In this document: piece by piece, positions 49,782 through 57,517 of the stretch | How positions within the stretch are numbered: the stretch's first letter is position 1 | How the letters are laid out: each line of letters begins with the position of its first letter | Assembly (NCBI GenBank): GCA_009889515.1 | Contig: WUQR01000068.1 | Span: 124,001-188,000 of the forward strand | Direction of reading: 5' to 3' | Length of the DNA: 64,000 bases | From: Nitrososphaerota archaeon | Lineage (GTDB): Archaea > Thermoproteota > Nitrososphaeria_A > Caldarchaeales > Calditenuaceae | Made by a program: the position numbers and the translations under genes | The notes under the pieces: model-generated | Databases searched by the model: none | Told to the model about the DNA's origin: nothing | What the model saw: the letters and a program-made list of their open reading frames with translations, nothing else

Positions 49782-50675
49782 CTAGGCTGGTGCTCCCAGC
49801 CTTTCCCATGGTTCCACTTCATTTACTACTGTCCAGATTCTTCGTAGTAGTCTCTCCTCGTCCTTTGCCCTGTGGTATGTGTTCTTCAGCGCTGCTGCTG
49901 TCAGCCTCGAAAGAGCACTCCTAGCCAGTTTATTATAGAACTTATCAAAGCCTTTGCGTCCAGGGAATAGTCCGAAGAATTTCCTAAGTTGTTTATATGA
50001 TTTGCTTCTGTTAACGTATAGTAGCACTTCCACTAGAGCCTCCTTCGCGAATAGATGATTGTCGCCAGAGATTCCTAGAAACTCGACTACCTTGTTGTAA
50101 GCCGACATCCTTTTCTCTGCCTCTGCGACAATCAACCTAGCCATATCATTCATTGCATCTTCTGTGGCCTTGATAAGACCCATCAGAACCCTCCTCTCAG
50201 CATCCTGCAGAGCCTTAGCCCTATTCAGGAGGCCTGTATACGTCCTTAACAGGCTTCGGTACGTGGCGGCTAGTCTCCTGATCACTAGGAAGTCTTCATT
50301 GACTTCTATGAACCATTTAGGCTCTATTCTCATCATTGTTTTGATGTCGTTTCTGCCAGTCTTCGATAATCTCAACTCATTTCTTTTCCTCGCCAGCATA
50401 GTAATTCTCCTCAAATAGAAAACTCTACTACCTCTTCTCAGAACATCTATGAACTCGTCTGTGAGTTCTATGGGTATCGTGTCCACATATAGCTCGTCTC
50501 CTTCTTCAGTGGGAATCTCCGCTATAGTCCTAGCCTTGCCGAATACTTCGCCATCAACAGTGTACAAGTGATAGTTCTCATCGGTCTTAGTCTTACGACT
50601 CTTGCTGGCTAATCTATGAACATCAACGTAGAACCTTCTAACTTCTTTCCTAGGGGAATTTACCATTTCCATCAT
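49782..50675 (-). CDS. IS110-like orphan transposase-related protein
   Basis: A 297-residue basic protein. The N-terminal YVDVHRLASK and the later RRGSRVFYLRR...LRLSKTGRNDIKTM resemble the IS110 DEDD domain (GIDVSKK and KTDxxDA), although the first Asp of the KTD motif is Gly and the conserved EATG is not found. The central coiled region and C-terminal KSYKQLRKFFGLFPGRKGF...LARSALSRLTAAAL resemble the Transposase_20 domain without an obvious catalytic Ser-Gly. It is probably inactive, domesticated or very divergent. Promoter TATA at about 50770, ribosome site GGGGGAG before the ATG. No clear inverted repeats. Confidence 0.45.
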   Translation of the reverse strand: MMEMVNSPRKEVRRFYVDVHRLASKSRKTKTDENYHLYTVDGEVFGKARTIAEIPTEEGDELYVDTIPIELTDEFIDVLRRGSRVFYLRRITMLARKRNELRLSKTGRNDIKTMMRIEPKWFIEVNEDFLVIRRLAATYRSLLRTYTGLLNRAKALQDAERRVLMGLIKATEDAMNDMARLIVAEAEKRMSAYNKVVEFLGISGDNHLFAKEALVEVLLYVNRSKSYKQLRKFFGLFPGRKGFDKFYNKLARSALSRLTAAALKNTYHRAKDEERLLRRIWTVVNEVEPWERLGAPA

Positions 50676-51021
50676 CTATTTATCTCCCCCACAATCAGCC
50701 TTAGTAATCTGATCTATGGGTGGACGTATACCCCTGCTCATGACTAGCAACGGAGTGGGGTTATGGTTATATAGCTTTTTGGACACCTCGGCGAAAGTAA
50801 CAACTTCCATTTCTAACTTTCCCATTTTTCTAGACTTCAGTAATAGTCTTAAGCAGTTATATCTCTGGCAGTAATGCTTTGACTGCCTGATGAAGACAAT
50901 ACAGACGTGGAGAGTGCAGGAAAGAAAGTAGTAGAGATCTAAGAGAATACTAGCATTAAGGAGTCAATTACTGTTGGAGAGGGTGTTGAGGGGGATTTAG
51001 AGGTCATTGGGATGATAAGTA
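50676..51021. other. Intergenic region upstream of the transposase-like gene
   Basis: 346 nt without an intact gene. It contains the leftward TATA GCTATATAAC (about 50770) and, in the right half, an interrupted reading frame described separately. Confidence 0.5.
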
Positions 51022-51038
51022 GTGAAGAGGGCGCCTAA
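50874..51038 (+). pseudogene. Decayed ORF with two in-frame stops
   Basis: From ATG 50874 one frame reads ML*LPDEDNTDVESAGKKVVEI*, then ENTSIKESITVGEGVEGDLE and VIGMISSEEGA*. The acidic, protein-like composition continues across TGA (50880) and TAA (50943 region) in the same frame, and the last stop overlaps the winged-helix gene by 17 nt. This may be the remnant of a regulatory gene. Chance is possible. Confidence 0.35.
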
Positions 51039-51261
51039 AGGTTCGTCAGAGCCTATAATCATGAAGGCTTTAATCAAATGGAAGAAGTCTATACGAGATA
51101 TTGAGCGGGTTACAAAGCTGAAGAAGCCGACACTAACTCTCTCACTGAACAAGATGAAAAAAGAGGGATTGACCAAGCCTCTAGGCATCAGGAGGTCAGG
51201 GAAGTGGGCGCTCACTAAGAAAGGTAGAGCAGTTGTGGTTATGAGGATTGCTACCGTGTAG
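51022..51261 (+). CDS. Winged-helix DNA-binding protein
   Basis: A 79-residue basic protein: MKALIKWKKSIRDIERVTKL (from the internal ATG 51061), then KPTLTLSLNKMKKEGLTKP and GKWALTKKGRAVV, the layout of an ArsR/MarR-like winged helix with a wing ending in a strand. It is only large enough for the DNA-binding domain. Start GTG 51022 or ATG 51061. The target is unknown; it lies beside the decayed ORF and the transposase-like gene. Confidence 0.6.
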   Translation: MKRAPKGSSEPIIMKALIKWKKSIRDIERVTKLKKPTLTLSLNKMKKEGLTKPLGIRRSGKWALTKKGRAVVVMRIATV

Positions 51262-51331
51262 ATTTTAGGCGGTGGAGCCGGGGTGTCTGGAGCCCTACTA
51301 CTTAATTAGTTGGCTGGTTTTTCAGGTGTTG

Positions 51332-51829
51332 ATGAGCATCGAAGCCGCGAAGCTTATCTCAGACTTAAGGCTGAGGCCTGGCTCTAGCCTCTTGGTGGTT
51401 GGGGATGTGGGTGCGGGGACTCTTGGGGTGCTGGCGGAGGCTATGGGTGGTCTAGGGAACATAGTGCTGCTCCACAGGGAGCACGAGCCGCCTGCATGGG
51501 CTCGAAGCCTAGTTGATAAGGGATTGCAGGCGAGGAGAAGCATCGTGCTTGAGCACAACGACTTCCTAGCTACATCCAGCTTCGACGCGGTTTTAGCGCA
51601 GGATGTCTTACACAGGCTTTTGGGTAAGCGTGAATTTGTAATGGAGACTTATAGGCTGCTCAAGCCCGGCGGCCGCACATCCATAATCCAGAGGTTCTGG
51701 CCCTTCACGTCTCTGCGTAGAAGGGAGTTCAGAGCCCTCTTAGAGAAGATCAGATCCTATAATATTGTCGAGTCGAGGGTAGGCTTCTTCTCTGCCTATG
51801 TCGTTCTCGAGAGGCCTGGCAATGGTTAA
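51332..51829 (+). CDS. SAM-dependent methyltransferase-like protein
   Basis: A 165-residue class I methyltransferase fold from ATG 51332. LRPGSSLLVVGDVGAGTLGVL is the SAM loop, SFDAVLAQDVLHRL is motif II, and LLKPGGRTSII motif III. It is shorter than usual, with little substrate-recognition insert. A TATA-like CTTAATTA about 27-34 nt upstream supports the leaderless start over an earlier in-frame GTG/TTG. The DUF779 gene overlaps its end by 8 nt. Confidence 0.75.
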   Translation: MSIEAAKLISDLRLRPGSSLLVVGDVGAGTLGVLAEAMGGLGNIVLLHREHEPPAWARSLVDKGLQARRSIVLEHNDFLATSSFDAVLAQDVLHRLLGKREFVMETYRLLKPGGRTSIIQRFWPFTSLRRREFRALLEKIRSYNIVESRVGFFSAYVVLERPGNG

Positions 51830-52175
51830 AACCTCGGATAGGGAGCAGTTGGTAGGAATGCCCATAAATCTTACCGCCGAGGCCGAACAGGTTCTAAGGA
51901 AGGTCAAATCCAAGTATGGAGAACTGCACATGATAATCGGTGACACAGGCTGCTGTGGATACAGCAATGTATTCCTGACCAGCCGGAAGCCGGTGGGAGA
52001 CTATGTCGCGATAGGTGAGAGGTCAGGCGTCGCAGTGTATCTGAGACCCCCGCTAGACTCCACCCTCAACCCGGGCAACGTGGTGGTAGACGTGGTTGAG
52101 GCTGTGGCGGACGATTCTCTCTCACTTGAGACGGAGCTGGGCTACCGCTTCATCCTGAGGCTGAGGCAGGGGTAG
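51822..52175 (+). CDS. DUF779 family protein
   Basis: A 117-residue protein with the DUF779 pattern: MIIGDTGCCGYSNVFL, then YVAIGERSGVAVYL, and SLSLETELGYRFILRLR at the C-terminus. The Cys pair and the SLE-GxRF strand are conserved. Function unknown; DUF779 genes often accompany aldehyde dehydrogenases in bacteria. Start ATG 51822 overlaps the methyltransferase stop (ATGGTTAA), so coupled. Confidence 0.8.
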   Translation: MVKTSDREQLVGMPINLTAEAEQVLRKVKSKYGELHMIIGDTGCCGYSNVFLTSRKPVGDYVAIGERSGVAVYLRPPLDSTLNPGNVVVDVVEAVADDSLSLETELGYRFILRLRQG

Positions 52176-52355
52176 AGTCTAAAGGCTTACCGCATCCTTT
52201 AATGGTGGCTCTCGGCTGCCAGCAGATTTCTAATCCAGGGGCATCTCCGCTAAAAAGCCGCTTGGTGGAGACCGACTACGCCCTCCCTCCCCCCTCCAGA
52301 TAGGGTGGCTGCGGGGCTAGGATAAGTTAAACCCTCGCCATCACATGTCTTAACG

Positions 52356-52619
52356 GTGATGGCGGCGGCTGATGTGCTCCTCCTAACCCTCTCCATCTTT
52401 GCCGGATTTCTACTGATTTTTGTCGGCGTGCTGCTCCTCCTCTCTGCCTCTCGAGGCGGAGGTGGTGAGGCTAAGGGCTGGGGGGTGATTCTGATAGGGC
52501 CTGTACCCATTGTCTTGAGGGGTAGTGGTGTTAGGGTGGCCGTGATGGTGGCTGCCATCTTCCTGCTGGCGGTTCTGCTCTTCCTGTGGTTTACGGGGGT
52601 GCTGAGCCTTGGCACCTAG
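52356..52619 (+). CDS. DUF131 membrane protein, copy 1
   Basis: An 87-residue protein with two helices and the DUF131 signature GWGVILIGPVPIVL between them. DUF131 (TIGR00304) is an archaeal family of small membrane proteins of unknown function. It overlaps the second copy by 11 nt. Confidence 0.82.
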   Translation: MMAAADVLLLTLSIFAGFLLIFVGVLLLLSASRGGGGEAKGWGVILIGPVPIVLRGSGVRVAVMVAAIFLLAVLLFLWFTGVLSLGT

Positions 52620-52899
52620 GGCAGTCTTCGCCTACACCCTAATCGCCCTCGGACTACTACTCGTAGCCCTACCCCTCATCCTGCTCGCAACAACCGCCTC
52701 ACAAGGCGAGATGAAGTCCTTTGGCATAATACTTATCGGCCCAATACCATTGATCCTGAGCAGTGAGAACCCGCTACACTTCCTCGGCTTAGTCGCGGTC
52801 TTCCTAATAGCGTTGGCCGCCATCCTTTTCTTGGCCTTTAGAGCCTACCGAAATCCGCCAGAAGAAGAGGTTGTAGGGTACAATGAATCCTCCACGTAG
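52609..52899 (+). CDS. DUF131 membrane protein, copy 2
   Basis: A 96-residue paralog of the preceding gene: KSFGIILIGPIPLILS aligns with its GWGVILIGPVPIVL. Two helices and a charged tail (YRNPPEEEVVGYNESST). TTG 52609 has GGGGGTG about 7 nt upstream. The tandem pair probably forms a heteromer. Confidence 0.82.
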   Translation: MAPRAVFAYTLIALGLLLVALPLILLATTASQGEMKSFGIILIGPIPLILSSENPLHFLGLVAVFLIALAAILFLAFRAYRNPPEEEVVGYNESST

Positions 52900-52924
52900 C
52901 GTGTTGGGGGGTGACTATAAAAAA

Positions 52925-52949
52925 GGTGCATCGACTGCCTTTATGCACC
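52925..52949. terminator. Hairpin GGTGCAT/ATGCACC
   Basis: A 7-bp perfect inverted repeat with an 11-nt loop, just behind the DUF131 pair and ahead of a TATA box (TTTATATACA, about 52964-52973). It may terminate the pair's transcript or be an operator for the next gene. Confidence 0.35.
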
Positions 52950-53048
52950 CTACGATGATAGCCTTTATATACACCTATCTCTCACCCCTCACAAACCTCT
53001 ACAATTAGTTGATGAAAAAGAAAGAAGGTACTAGGGGAGTGTGCTAAG

Positions 53049-53246
53049 ATGAGGGCTACTGCGAGAAGACCATTCACCTTCGTCGGCTTCCTCCTACAGG
53101 TCATAATTAGCATGTCACTCTGGCTCCTCTTGACGGCCATAATAGCCTACCTGACACTCAAGTATCTCGGCGTCGAGGTCCCGATAACCGAAGCTATTCT
53201 GGGTCTGAGCATCTCAAAACTCTATGAGCAGGAGTTAGCCGTCTAG
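53049..53246 (+). CDS. Small single-helix membrane protein
   Basis: A 65-residue protein: basic N-terminus, one long helix (about 11-42) and a short amphipathic tail (TEAILGLSISKLYEQELAV). GGGGAGTG about 8 nt upstream is a good ribosome site, with a TATA box at about 52965. Beyond the TAG stop the same frame encodes a hydrophobic stretch up to another TAG. No family recognised. Confidence 0.6.
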   Translation: MRATARRPFTFVGFLLQVIISMSLWLLLTAIIAYLTLKYLGVEVPITEAILGLSISKLYEQELAV

Positions 53247-53380
53247 TTCTCAGTGACGATAATCTCGGGCTTCATAGCCCTAGTAATCGTTTAGGTCCTG
53301 TTCTGGAAGGTGAGAATGTGATAGTACTTGGGGAAACGGATATATAACTATCTCGGCTAGTTAGTGCTTGGTGATAGCGA

Positions 53381-53923
53381 GTGCCGCGTAGAGGCTATCG
53401 GGGCAGGGATCGCGACACATATGTCCCCCTCGTATCTATCCTCATAGCCGCGATGGTCACGTCCGGCGTACTGGCATTCCTCACCAAAGACTGGATCTAT
53501 GTAACCCTCTGGCAGGTGCAGACGGGGCCCTCAATAATAGCGCTCAGCCACAATGGTTCAGTGAGCTGGGACGAGTCCGTGGCCTCGAGCTCCAAGACCA
53601 TAACGTTCACTGCGTCCGCGAGGCTGTCTTCAGTCGGAGACGTGGGGGTGAGCATGCTGGATCCTGTTTCCCTCAACCTAATGTACGAACCATCTACGAT
53701 GGTCTTGGAGCTCCCTCTCCCGATGGCCATAGTGTACCAGCTCGGCTATCCCACAACTAAGCCCATCGAATGCACGGCCCCAGTCTACTATGTCGACGGA
53801 CAACCACTCGATATATGCGAACAATACTTCACCGCCAAGAAAGTGATCACGACCACGAGAACTAGCGTAACTTTCGCGACACCCAACACCGCGAGGCTCA
53901 CAATAGGAGCAGAAGATGGTTAA
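53381..53923 (+). CDS. Hypothetical membrane-anchored extracellular protein
   Basis: A 180-residue protein with a basic N-terminus (RRGYRGRDRD), one helix (about 16-36) and a beta-rich external part. Two cysteines in IECTAPVYYVDGQPLDICEQY may form a disulfide. A TATA-like GATATATAAC about 32-42 nt upstream fits GTG 53381. The type IV pilin or sheath-like layout is only superficial. No family recognised. Confidence 0.6.
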   Translation: MPRRGYRGRDRDTYVPLVSILIAAMVTSGVLAFLTKDWIYVTLWQVQTGPSIIALSHNGSVSWDESVASSSKTITFTASARLSSVGDVGVSMLDPVSLNLMYEPSTMVLELPLPMAIVYQLGYPTTKPIECTAPVYYVDGQPLDICEQYFTAKKVITTTRTSVTFATPNTARLTIGAEDG

Positions 53924-54074
53924 ACACGGCTATTTTAAGAGGATGCTTGTCTATGAGCTTGTAAAACCCTTACCGAATAGCGCTAATGTAGAGGTCACGC
54001 TATATAAGCCATACCAAGTAACAAACTCGTCATATAGGATACTGGGCATTATTGCCTATACTCAGAATGGATAG
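53916..54074 (+). CDS. Possible 52-residue coupled ORF
   Basis: ATG 53916 overlaps the preceding stop in ATGGTTAA, the same overlap as methyltransferase-DUF779. The product starts MVKHGYFKRMLVYELVKPLP and ends LGIIAYTQNG; it looks soluble with beta strands. Its codon use is more AT-rich than its neighbours. Short and without homology by eye, so doubtful. Confidence 0.3.
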   Translation: MVKHGYFKRMLVYELVKPLPNSANVEVTLYKPYQVTNSSYRILGIIAYTQNG

Positions 54075-54290
54075 ATAGGTAATGTAATAGCGTCGAGACT
54101 ACACGATGGCGAGGAGTGGTAGAAGCAGTGATGTAATAAGGCTAACACTTATTCCTTAAATGCAAGTCAGTCGATAATAGAGGCTGTAAAAGATGATTCT
54201 GCTAACTCTTCACACATTCATGGCTTATAGTCGTAGTGAAGAAGGTTGTAAGCGAGCGCATAAATAGAGGCTGGCTGTCTGTTATGGTAG
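53924..54290. other. 367-nt AT-rich gap before the zinc-ribbon gene
   Basis: Apart from the doubtful coupled ORF there is no coding frame. CATAAATAG at about 54259-54267 is the TATA box of the next gene. No RNA gene was recognised. Confidence 0.5.
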
Positions 54291-54494
54291 TTGAGGAGCT
54301 GTCCATACTGCGGCTCAACACTCACCTTCGATAGGATGGAGAAGATCTACAGTTGCGGCAGATGCGGAGCTGTTCTAACTCTTCAAGAACTGGTCGAGCA
54401 CAGGGAGAAAGCTAGGGCTGAGAAGGAGAGGATGCTGAAGGAGAGGAGGAGGCACGAGGAGTACCTCGAGTGGTGGCTCTCGAGCAAGAAATAG
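54291..54494 (+). CDS. Zinc-ribbon coiled-coil protein
   Basis: A 67-residue protein with a TFIIB-like ribbon (CPYCGSTL...CGRCGAVL, residues 4-25) and a charged helix for the rest. TTG 54291 is about 24-32 nt behind CATAAATAG, so leaderless. The ribbon-plus-helix design suggests a transcription or RNA-associated protein; no name assigned. Confidence 0.7.
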   Translation: MRSCPYCGSTLTFDRMEKIYSCGRCGAVLTLQELVEHREKARAEKERMLKERRRHEEYLEWWLSSKK

Positions 54495-54611
54495 CCGCAG
54501 GCGGTAAGGCTGCCGTCAAACGTCCCCTCCTACTACTATATTTTCAACAAAGTAGCCAAGTAGATGGTCTCAGTCTGTGGCCGATTCTCCTATGCATCTC
54601 CCTGCCGGTAT

Positions 54612-54660
54612 GCGGGAAGGGCTTTATACGCCTAACTCTTCTGGGCCTTTCCCGCCCTTT
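54612..54660. terminator. Long hairpin and T-rich tract between convergent genes
   Basis: GCGGGAAGG (54612-54620) pairs with CCTTTCCCGC (54646-54655) with one bulge, followed by CCTTTTCTTTCT. A second hairpin, CTACTCGC/GCGAGTAG (54687-54694, 54701-54708), follows. The 278-nt gap is 3'-to-3' between two genes, which fits terminators. A TTTATACG inside the first loop also looks like a TATA box. Confidence 0.4.
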
Positions 54661-54772
54661 TCTTTCTACCTCCACCACACTTTCTTCTACTCGCCATATC
54701 GCGAGTAGGTAAGTTTGGAGATATTAAAAATTTGTGGGAGGGGAGGCGTGTTGGAGATATTGTGGGTCGGTT

Positions 54773-55432
54773 TTAAGCCGTGGCTTGGGCCCAAACTCGT
54801 TGGAACTCCTTTTCATAGTCTTCAGCTATCGACGGATCTATTATTATGATTAGGTTCTCGTCGTTTTCGTTTTCTGCTGCGCGGGACCAGTTATAGCTCC
54901 CAGTCACGACTATTATACCGTCGATAATGGCCACCTTGTGGTGCATTAGGCGCGGGTTCCCGTCTAGCTTGACCTCAATTCCTGCGCCTAGCAGTCGGCC
55001 GTATTCGCTTCCCATGACGTTTGCCTGCTGGCTCTCAATAACCACCTTGACTTCTACGCCCCTATTCTTAGCCCGTATGAGCGCGTTGGCTATCTCGTCC
55101 GAGGTGAAGCTATACATCATGATATACACGCTCTTTGACGCGCCATCAATCAGATCGATTATCAGGCTGGCACAGCTCTGAACTCTGGAGAAGCAGACAG
55201 TATCAACCTGCCTGAGAGAGACAGTCCCATAGGCAGTGACTGTGGACGTTACAGTCTCAATGGATGTGAATGTTACAGTTGTAGGCTGCTCCACCACTAT
55301 TTTCAGGGTTGTAGTCGCCCAGGCCGTGGTTGTTGTAGTCGTTGCCGTTCCGGGCTGTGGCCTAACGAGAGTGAGGGTGAGAACCATGAAGAGCAGAACG
55401 ACTAGGACTACCAGCCAGGACTGGCGTCTCAT
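54773..55432 (-). CDS. Secreted phospholipase D-like nuclease (Nuc type)
   Basis: A 219-residue PLD-superfamily protein with one HKD motif: HHKVAIIDGIIVVTGSYNWS, then ENENDENLIII, matching HxKx4Dx6GSxN plus the acidic tail of bacterial Nuc/EDTA-resistant nucleases, which act as dimers. Residues 8-25 form an anchor or signal helix, followed by a Thr/Val-rich linker (TTTTTTAWATTTL). It probably degrades nucleic acid outside the cell. Confidence 0.85.
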   Translation of the reverse strand: MRRQSWLVVLVVLLFMVLTLTLVRPQPGTATTTTTTAWATTTLKIVVEQPTTVTFTSIETVTSTVTAYGTVSLRQVDTVCFSRVQSCASLIIDLIDGASKSVYIMMYSFTSDEIANALIRAKNRGVEVKVVIESQQANVMGSEYGRLLGAGIEVKLDGNPRLMHHKVAIIDGIIVVTGSYNWSRAAENENDENLIIIIDPSIAEDYEKEFQRVWAQATA

Positions 55433-55540
55433 TCAAGGGATACTCGTGGATTTTTGGCTTTTATGTATTCTATCCGGTCTAGCCTTGACGCGGCGTTTGA
55501 AGCGCCTTAAGGGCGGGCCTGCCCTAGGTCTCGAGTTAAC

Positions 55541-55549
55541 TTTATATAG
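55541..55549 (+). promoter_or_regulatory. trp operon promoter
   Basis: TTTATATAG lies about 120 nt ahead of trpD, leaving a leader of about 90 nt. An imperfect repeat AGGGC (55510-55514)/GCCCT (55521-55525) directly upstream could be an operator. I see no tryptophan-rich leader peptide. Confidence 0.5.
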
Positions 55550-55662
55550 CGTCGCGTGGTCCTGCTCAATTCGTGATATCCGGTGGTTTAGTTTGGTCGG
55601 AGTAGCCGCTTATTAGGCGAGGACGTGCCAGCTGCCGCTCTATCTGTGCGGGAATTCTTGGG

Positions 55663-56742
55663 GTGTTTGATGGGTTGTCTGTCCTGAAGAGTGTGTTAGC
55701 TAGGCTGGTGGAAGGGCATAGTCTCTCTGCTGAGGAGGCTGGAGAGGCTTTGAGGGAGATTGTCTCGGGCGGCGCTTCCCAGGTGTTGGTTGCCGCCTTT
55801 CTGACTGCGATGCGTGTCAAGGGTGAGGATGAGGAGGAGCTACTCGGCATGGCTAGGCTGATGAGGGAGCTCTGCGTCAAGGTTGAGCTCAAAGACCCGC
55901 GGAGCGCGGTGGACATAGTTGGGACGGGAGGTGATCAGGTTAAGACAATCAATGTTAGCACGATCTCCGCCCTAGTCGTGGCTTCTGCGGGTGTTAAGGT
56001 TGCCAAGCATGGCAACAGGGCTGCGACTGGTGTCTGTGGTAGCGCCGACCTCCTCGAGGGGCTTGGAGTCAACATTAACATGGGGCCGGAAGAGGTGAGG
56101 AGGAGTGTCGACGAATGCGGCTTCGGTTTCATGTTTGCCCCGCTTTACCACCCCGCGATGAAGAGTGTGGCCACCATAAGGAGGGAGCTTGGCTTCAGGA
56201 CGTTCTTCAACCTCCTCGGACCCCTAACCAACCCCGCAGGAGTGGGCAGGATGCTGGTCGGCGTATCAGACCCCAGATACCTCTCAAAGACTGCTGGAGT
56301 CCTGTCGAAGCTTGGATTGGAGAGGGGGATGGTAGTCTGCTCAAGGGATGGGTTAGACGAGGTTTCCATCAACGGAGAGACGGAAATTGTGTGGATTGAG
56401 GGTGGGGAGACTTGGCGTGAGGTTTTGAGGCCGGAGAGCCTTGGAGTGGAGCCATCAAGCCTCGAGCCAGTCATCGTGAAGTCGCGGGAGGAGGCAATCG
56501 AGAACGCTGTAAAGATTCTACGAGGAGTCCTAAGCCCAAGCGACCCGCGAGTAAAAATGATACTGGTGAACTCTGCGGCGGCTTTGATGCTTGCAGGGGC
56601 ATGCTCGAGCCTGAAGGAAGGCGTAGGAGTTGCCAGAGACCTCATATTCGAGGGTGAGGCCTTCGAGACCCTCCGTAGGGTCGTAGAGGTGAGTGGAGGT
56701 GACGGAAGGAGGCTTGAAGAGTATGTCGGGCGCCTCGCGTGA
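55663..56742 (+). CDS. trpD: Anthranilate phosphoribosyltransferase
   Basis: A 359-residue enzyme that joins anthranilate to PRPP, the second step of tryptophan synthesis. The PRPP motif GTGGDQVKTINVST, KHGNRAATGVCGSADLLEGLG and GFGFMFAPLYHPAMK are intact. Start GTG 55663, or TTG 55675. Length is normal. It is the first gene of the trpDCFBA operon; trpE and trpG are not in the window. Confidence 0.95.
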   Translation: MFDGLSVLKSVLARLVEGHSLSAEEAGEALREIVSGGASQVLVAAFLTAMRVKGEDEEELLGMARLMRELCVKVELKDPRSAVDIVGTGGDQVKTINVSTISALVVASAGVKVAKHGNRAATGVCGSADLLEGLGVNINMGPEEVRRSVDECGFGFMFAPLYHPAMKSVATIRRELGFRTFFNLLGPLTNPAGVGRMLVGVSDPRYLSKTAGVLSKLGLERGMVVCSRDGLDEVSINGETEIVWIEGGETWREVLRPESLGVEPSSLEPVIVKSREEAIENAVKILRGVLSPSDPRVKMILVNSAAALMLAGACSSLKEGVGVARDLIFEGEAFETLRRVVEVSGGDGRRLEEYVGRLA

Positions 56743-57517
56743 TTTTTTGCGGCAGCTCTGCGAGGAGGCGCGCAGGCGCGTGGTGGAGGGCTACTACAAG
56801 GTCGAAGATGAGGTGGTGAGCCTCAAGACGGTGGGCAGTCTGAAGAGCTCAATACTTAGCTGTGAGGGAAACGCTGTGATAGCTGAGTTTAAGAGGTCCT
56901 CACCTAGTGCGGGCTCAATCTCTACGGATGCGAGGAGCGACTCAGCAGTGAGGGCTATGGAGAGGGGTGGGGCCTGTGGTATCTCCGTGCTTACTGCGAG
57001 GGAGTGGTTTGGCGGCTCCCTCGAGGACCTGAGACTGGCTAGAGCTTCCTGCGGCCTCCCCATCCTGATGAAGGATGTGGTGGTCTCTGAGGAGCAGATA
57101 CGGGCTGCACACCAACTCGGCGCACAGGCCGTCCTCCTAATCCTCCGGGCTTTCAAGCGCGGATATACAGACCTGACGCTGAGCCAAGCAATCAGGACTG
57201 CTAGAGACTATTCTCTCGAGGTACTGCTCGAGGCCTGCAGCAGGGAGGAGCTTTCAGAGGCGGTGTCGACCGACGCTGATATTCTCGGCGTAAATTCGAG
57301 AGACCTCTCAACCCTCAGGGTGGATAAGAGGGTCCACGAGGAGGCGGTTGTGGGCGTGGACCTCGATGATAGGGTTCTGGTGGCTGAGAGTGGTATTGAG
57401 ACGGCGGAGGATATCAGGAGGCTGAGGAGGATAGGCTATAGAGCCTTCCTAGTCGGCACCGCCATAATGAGGTCTGGCGATATTGAGGCTAAGACGAGGG
57501 AGCTGGTGATGGCCTAA
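56723..57517 (+). CDS. trpC: Indole-3-glycerol phosphate synthase
   Basis: A (beta/alpha)8 decarboxylase that closes the indole ring. AEFKRSSPSAGSI holds the catalytic Lys. ILMKDVVVSEEQIRAAHQLGAQAVLLI, VLLEACSREEL (catalytic Glu) and LGVNSRDLSTL are conserved. ATG 56723 has GGAGG 10 nt upstream and overlaps trpD by 20 nt. The stop overlaps the trpF start by one base. Confidence 0.95.
   Translation: MSGASRDFLRQLCEEARRRVVEGYYKVEDEVVSLKTVGSLKSSILSCEGNAVIAEFKRSSPSAGSISTDARSDSAVRAMERGGACGISVLTAREWFGGSLEDLRLARASCGLPILMKDVVVSEEQIRAAHQLGAQAVLLILRAFKRGYTDLTLSQAIRTARDYSLEVLLEACSREELSEAVSTDADILGVNSRDLSTLRVDKRVHEEAVVGVDLDDRVLVAESGIETAEDIRRLRRIGYRAFLVGTAIMRSGDIEAKTRELVMA

Noticed and set aside
53244-53322. 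UAG recoded as pyrrolysine behind the small membrane protein.
   Set aside because: Many ordinary genes in the window end in TAG and no pyl gene is present; readthrough remains only a minor possibility.
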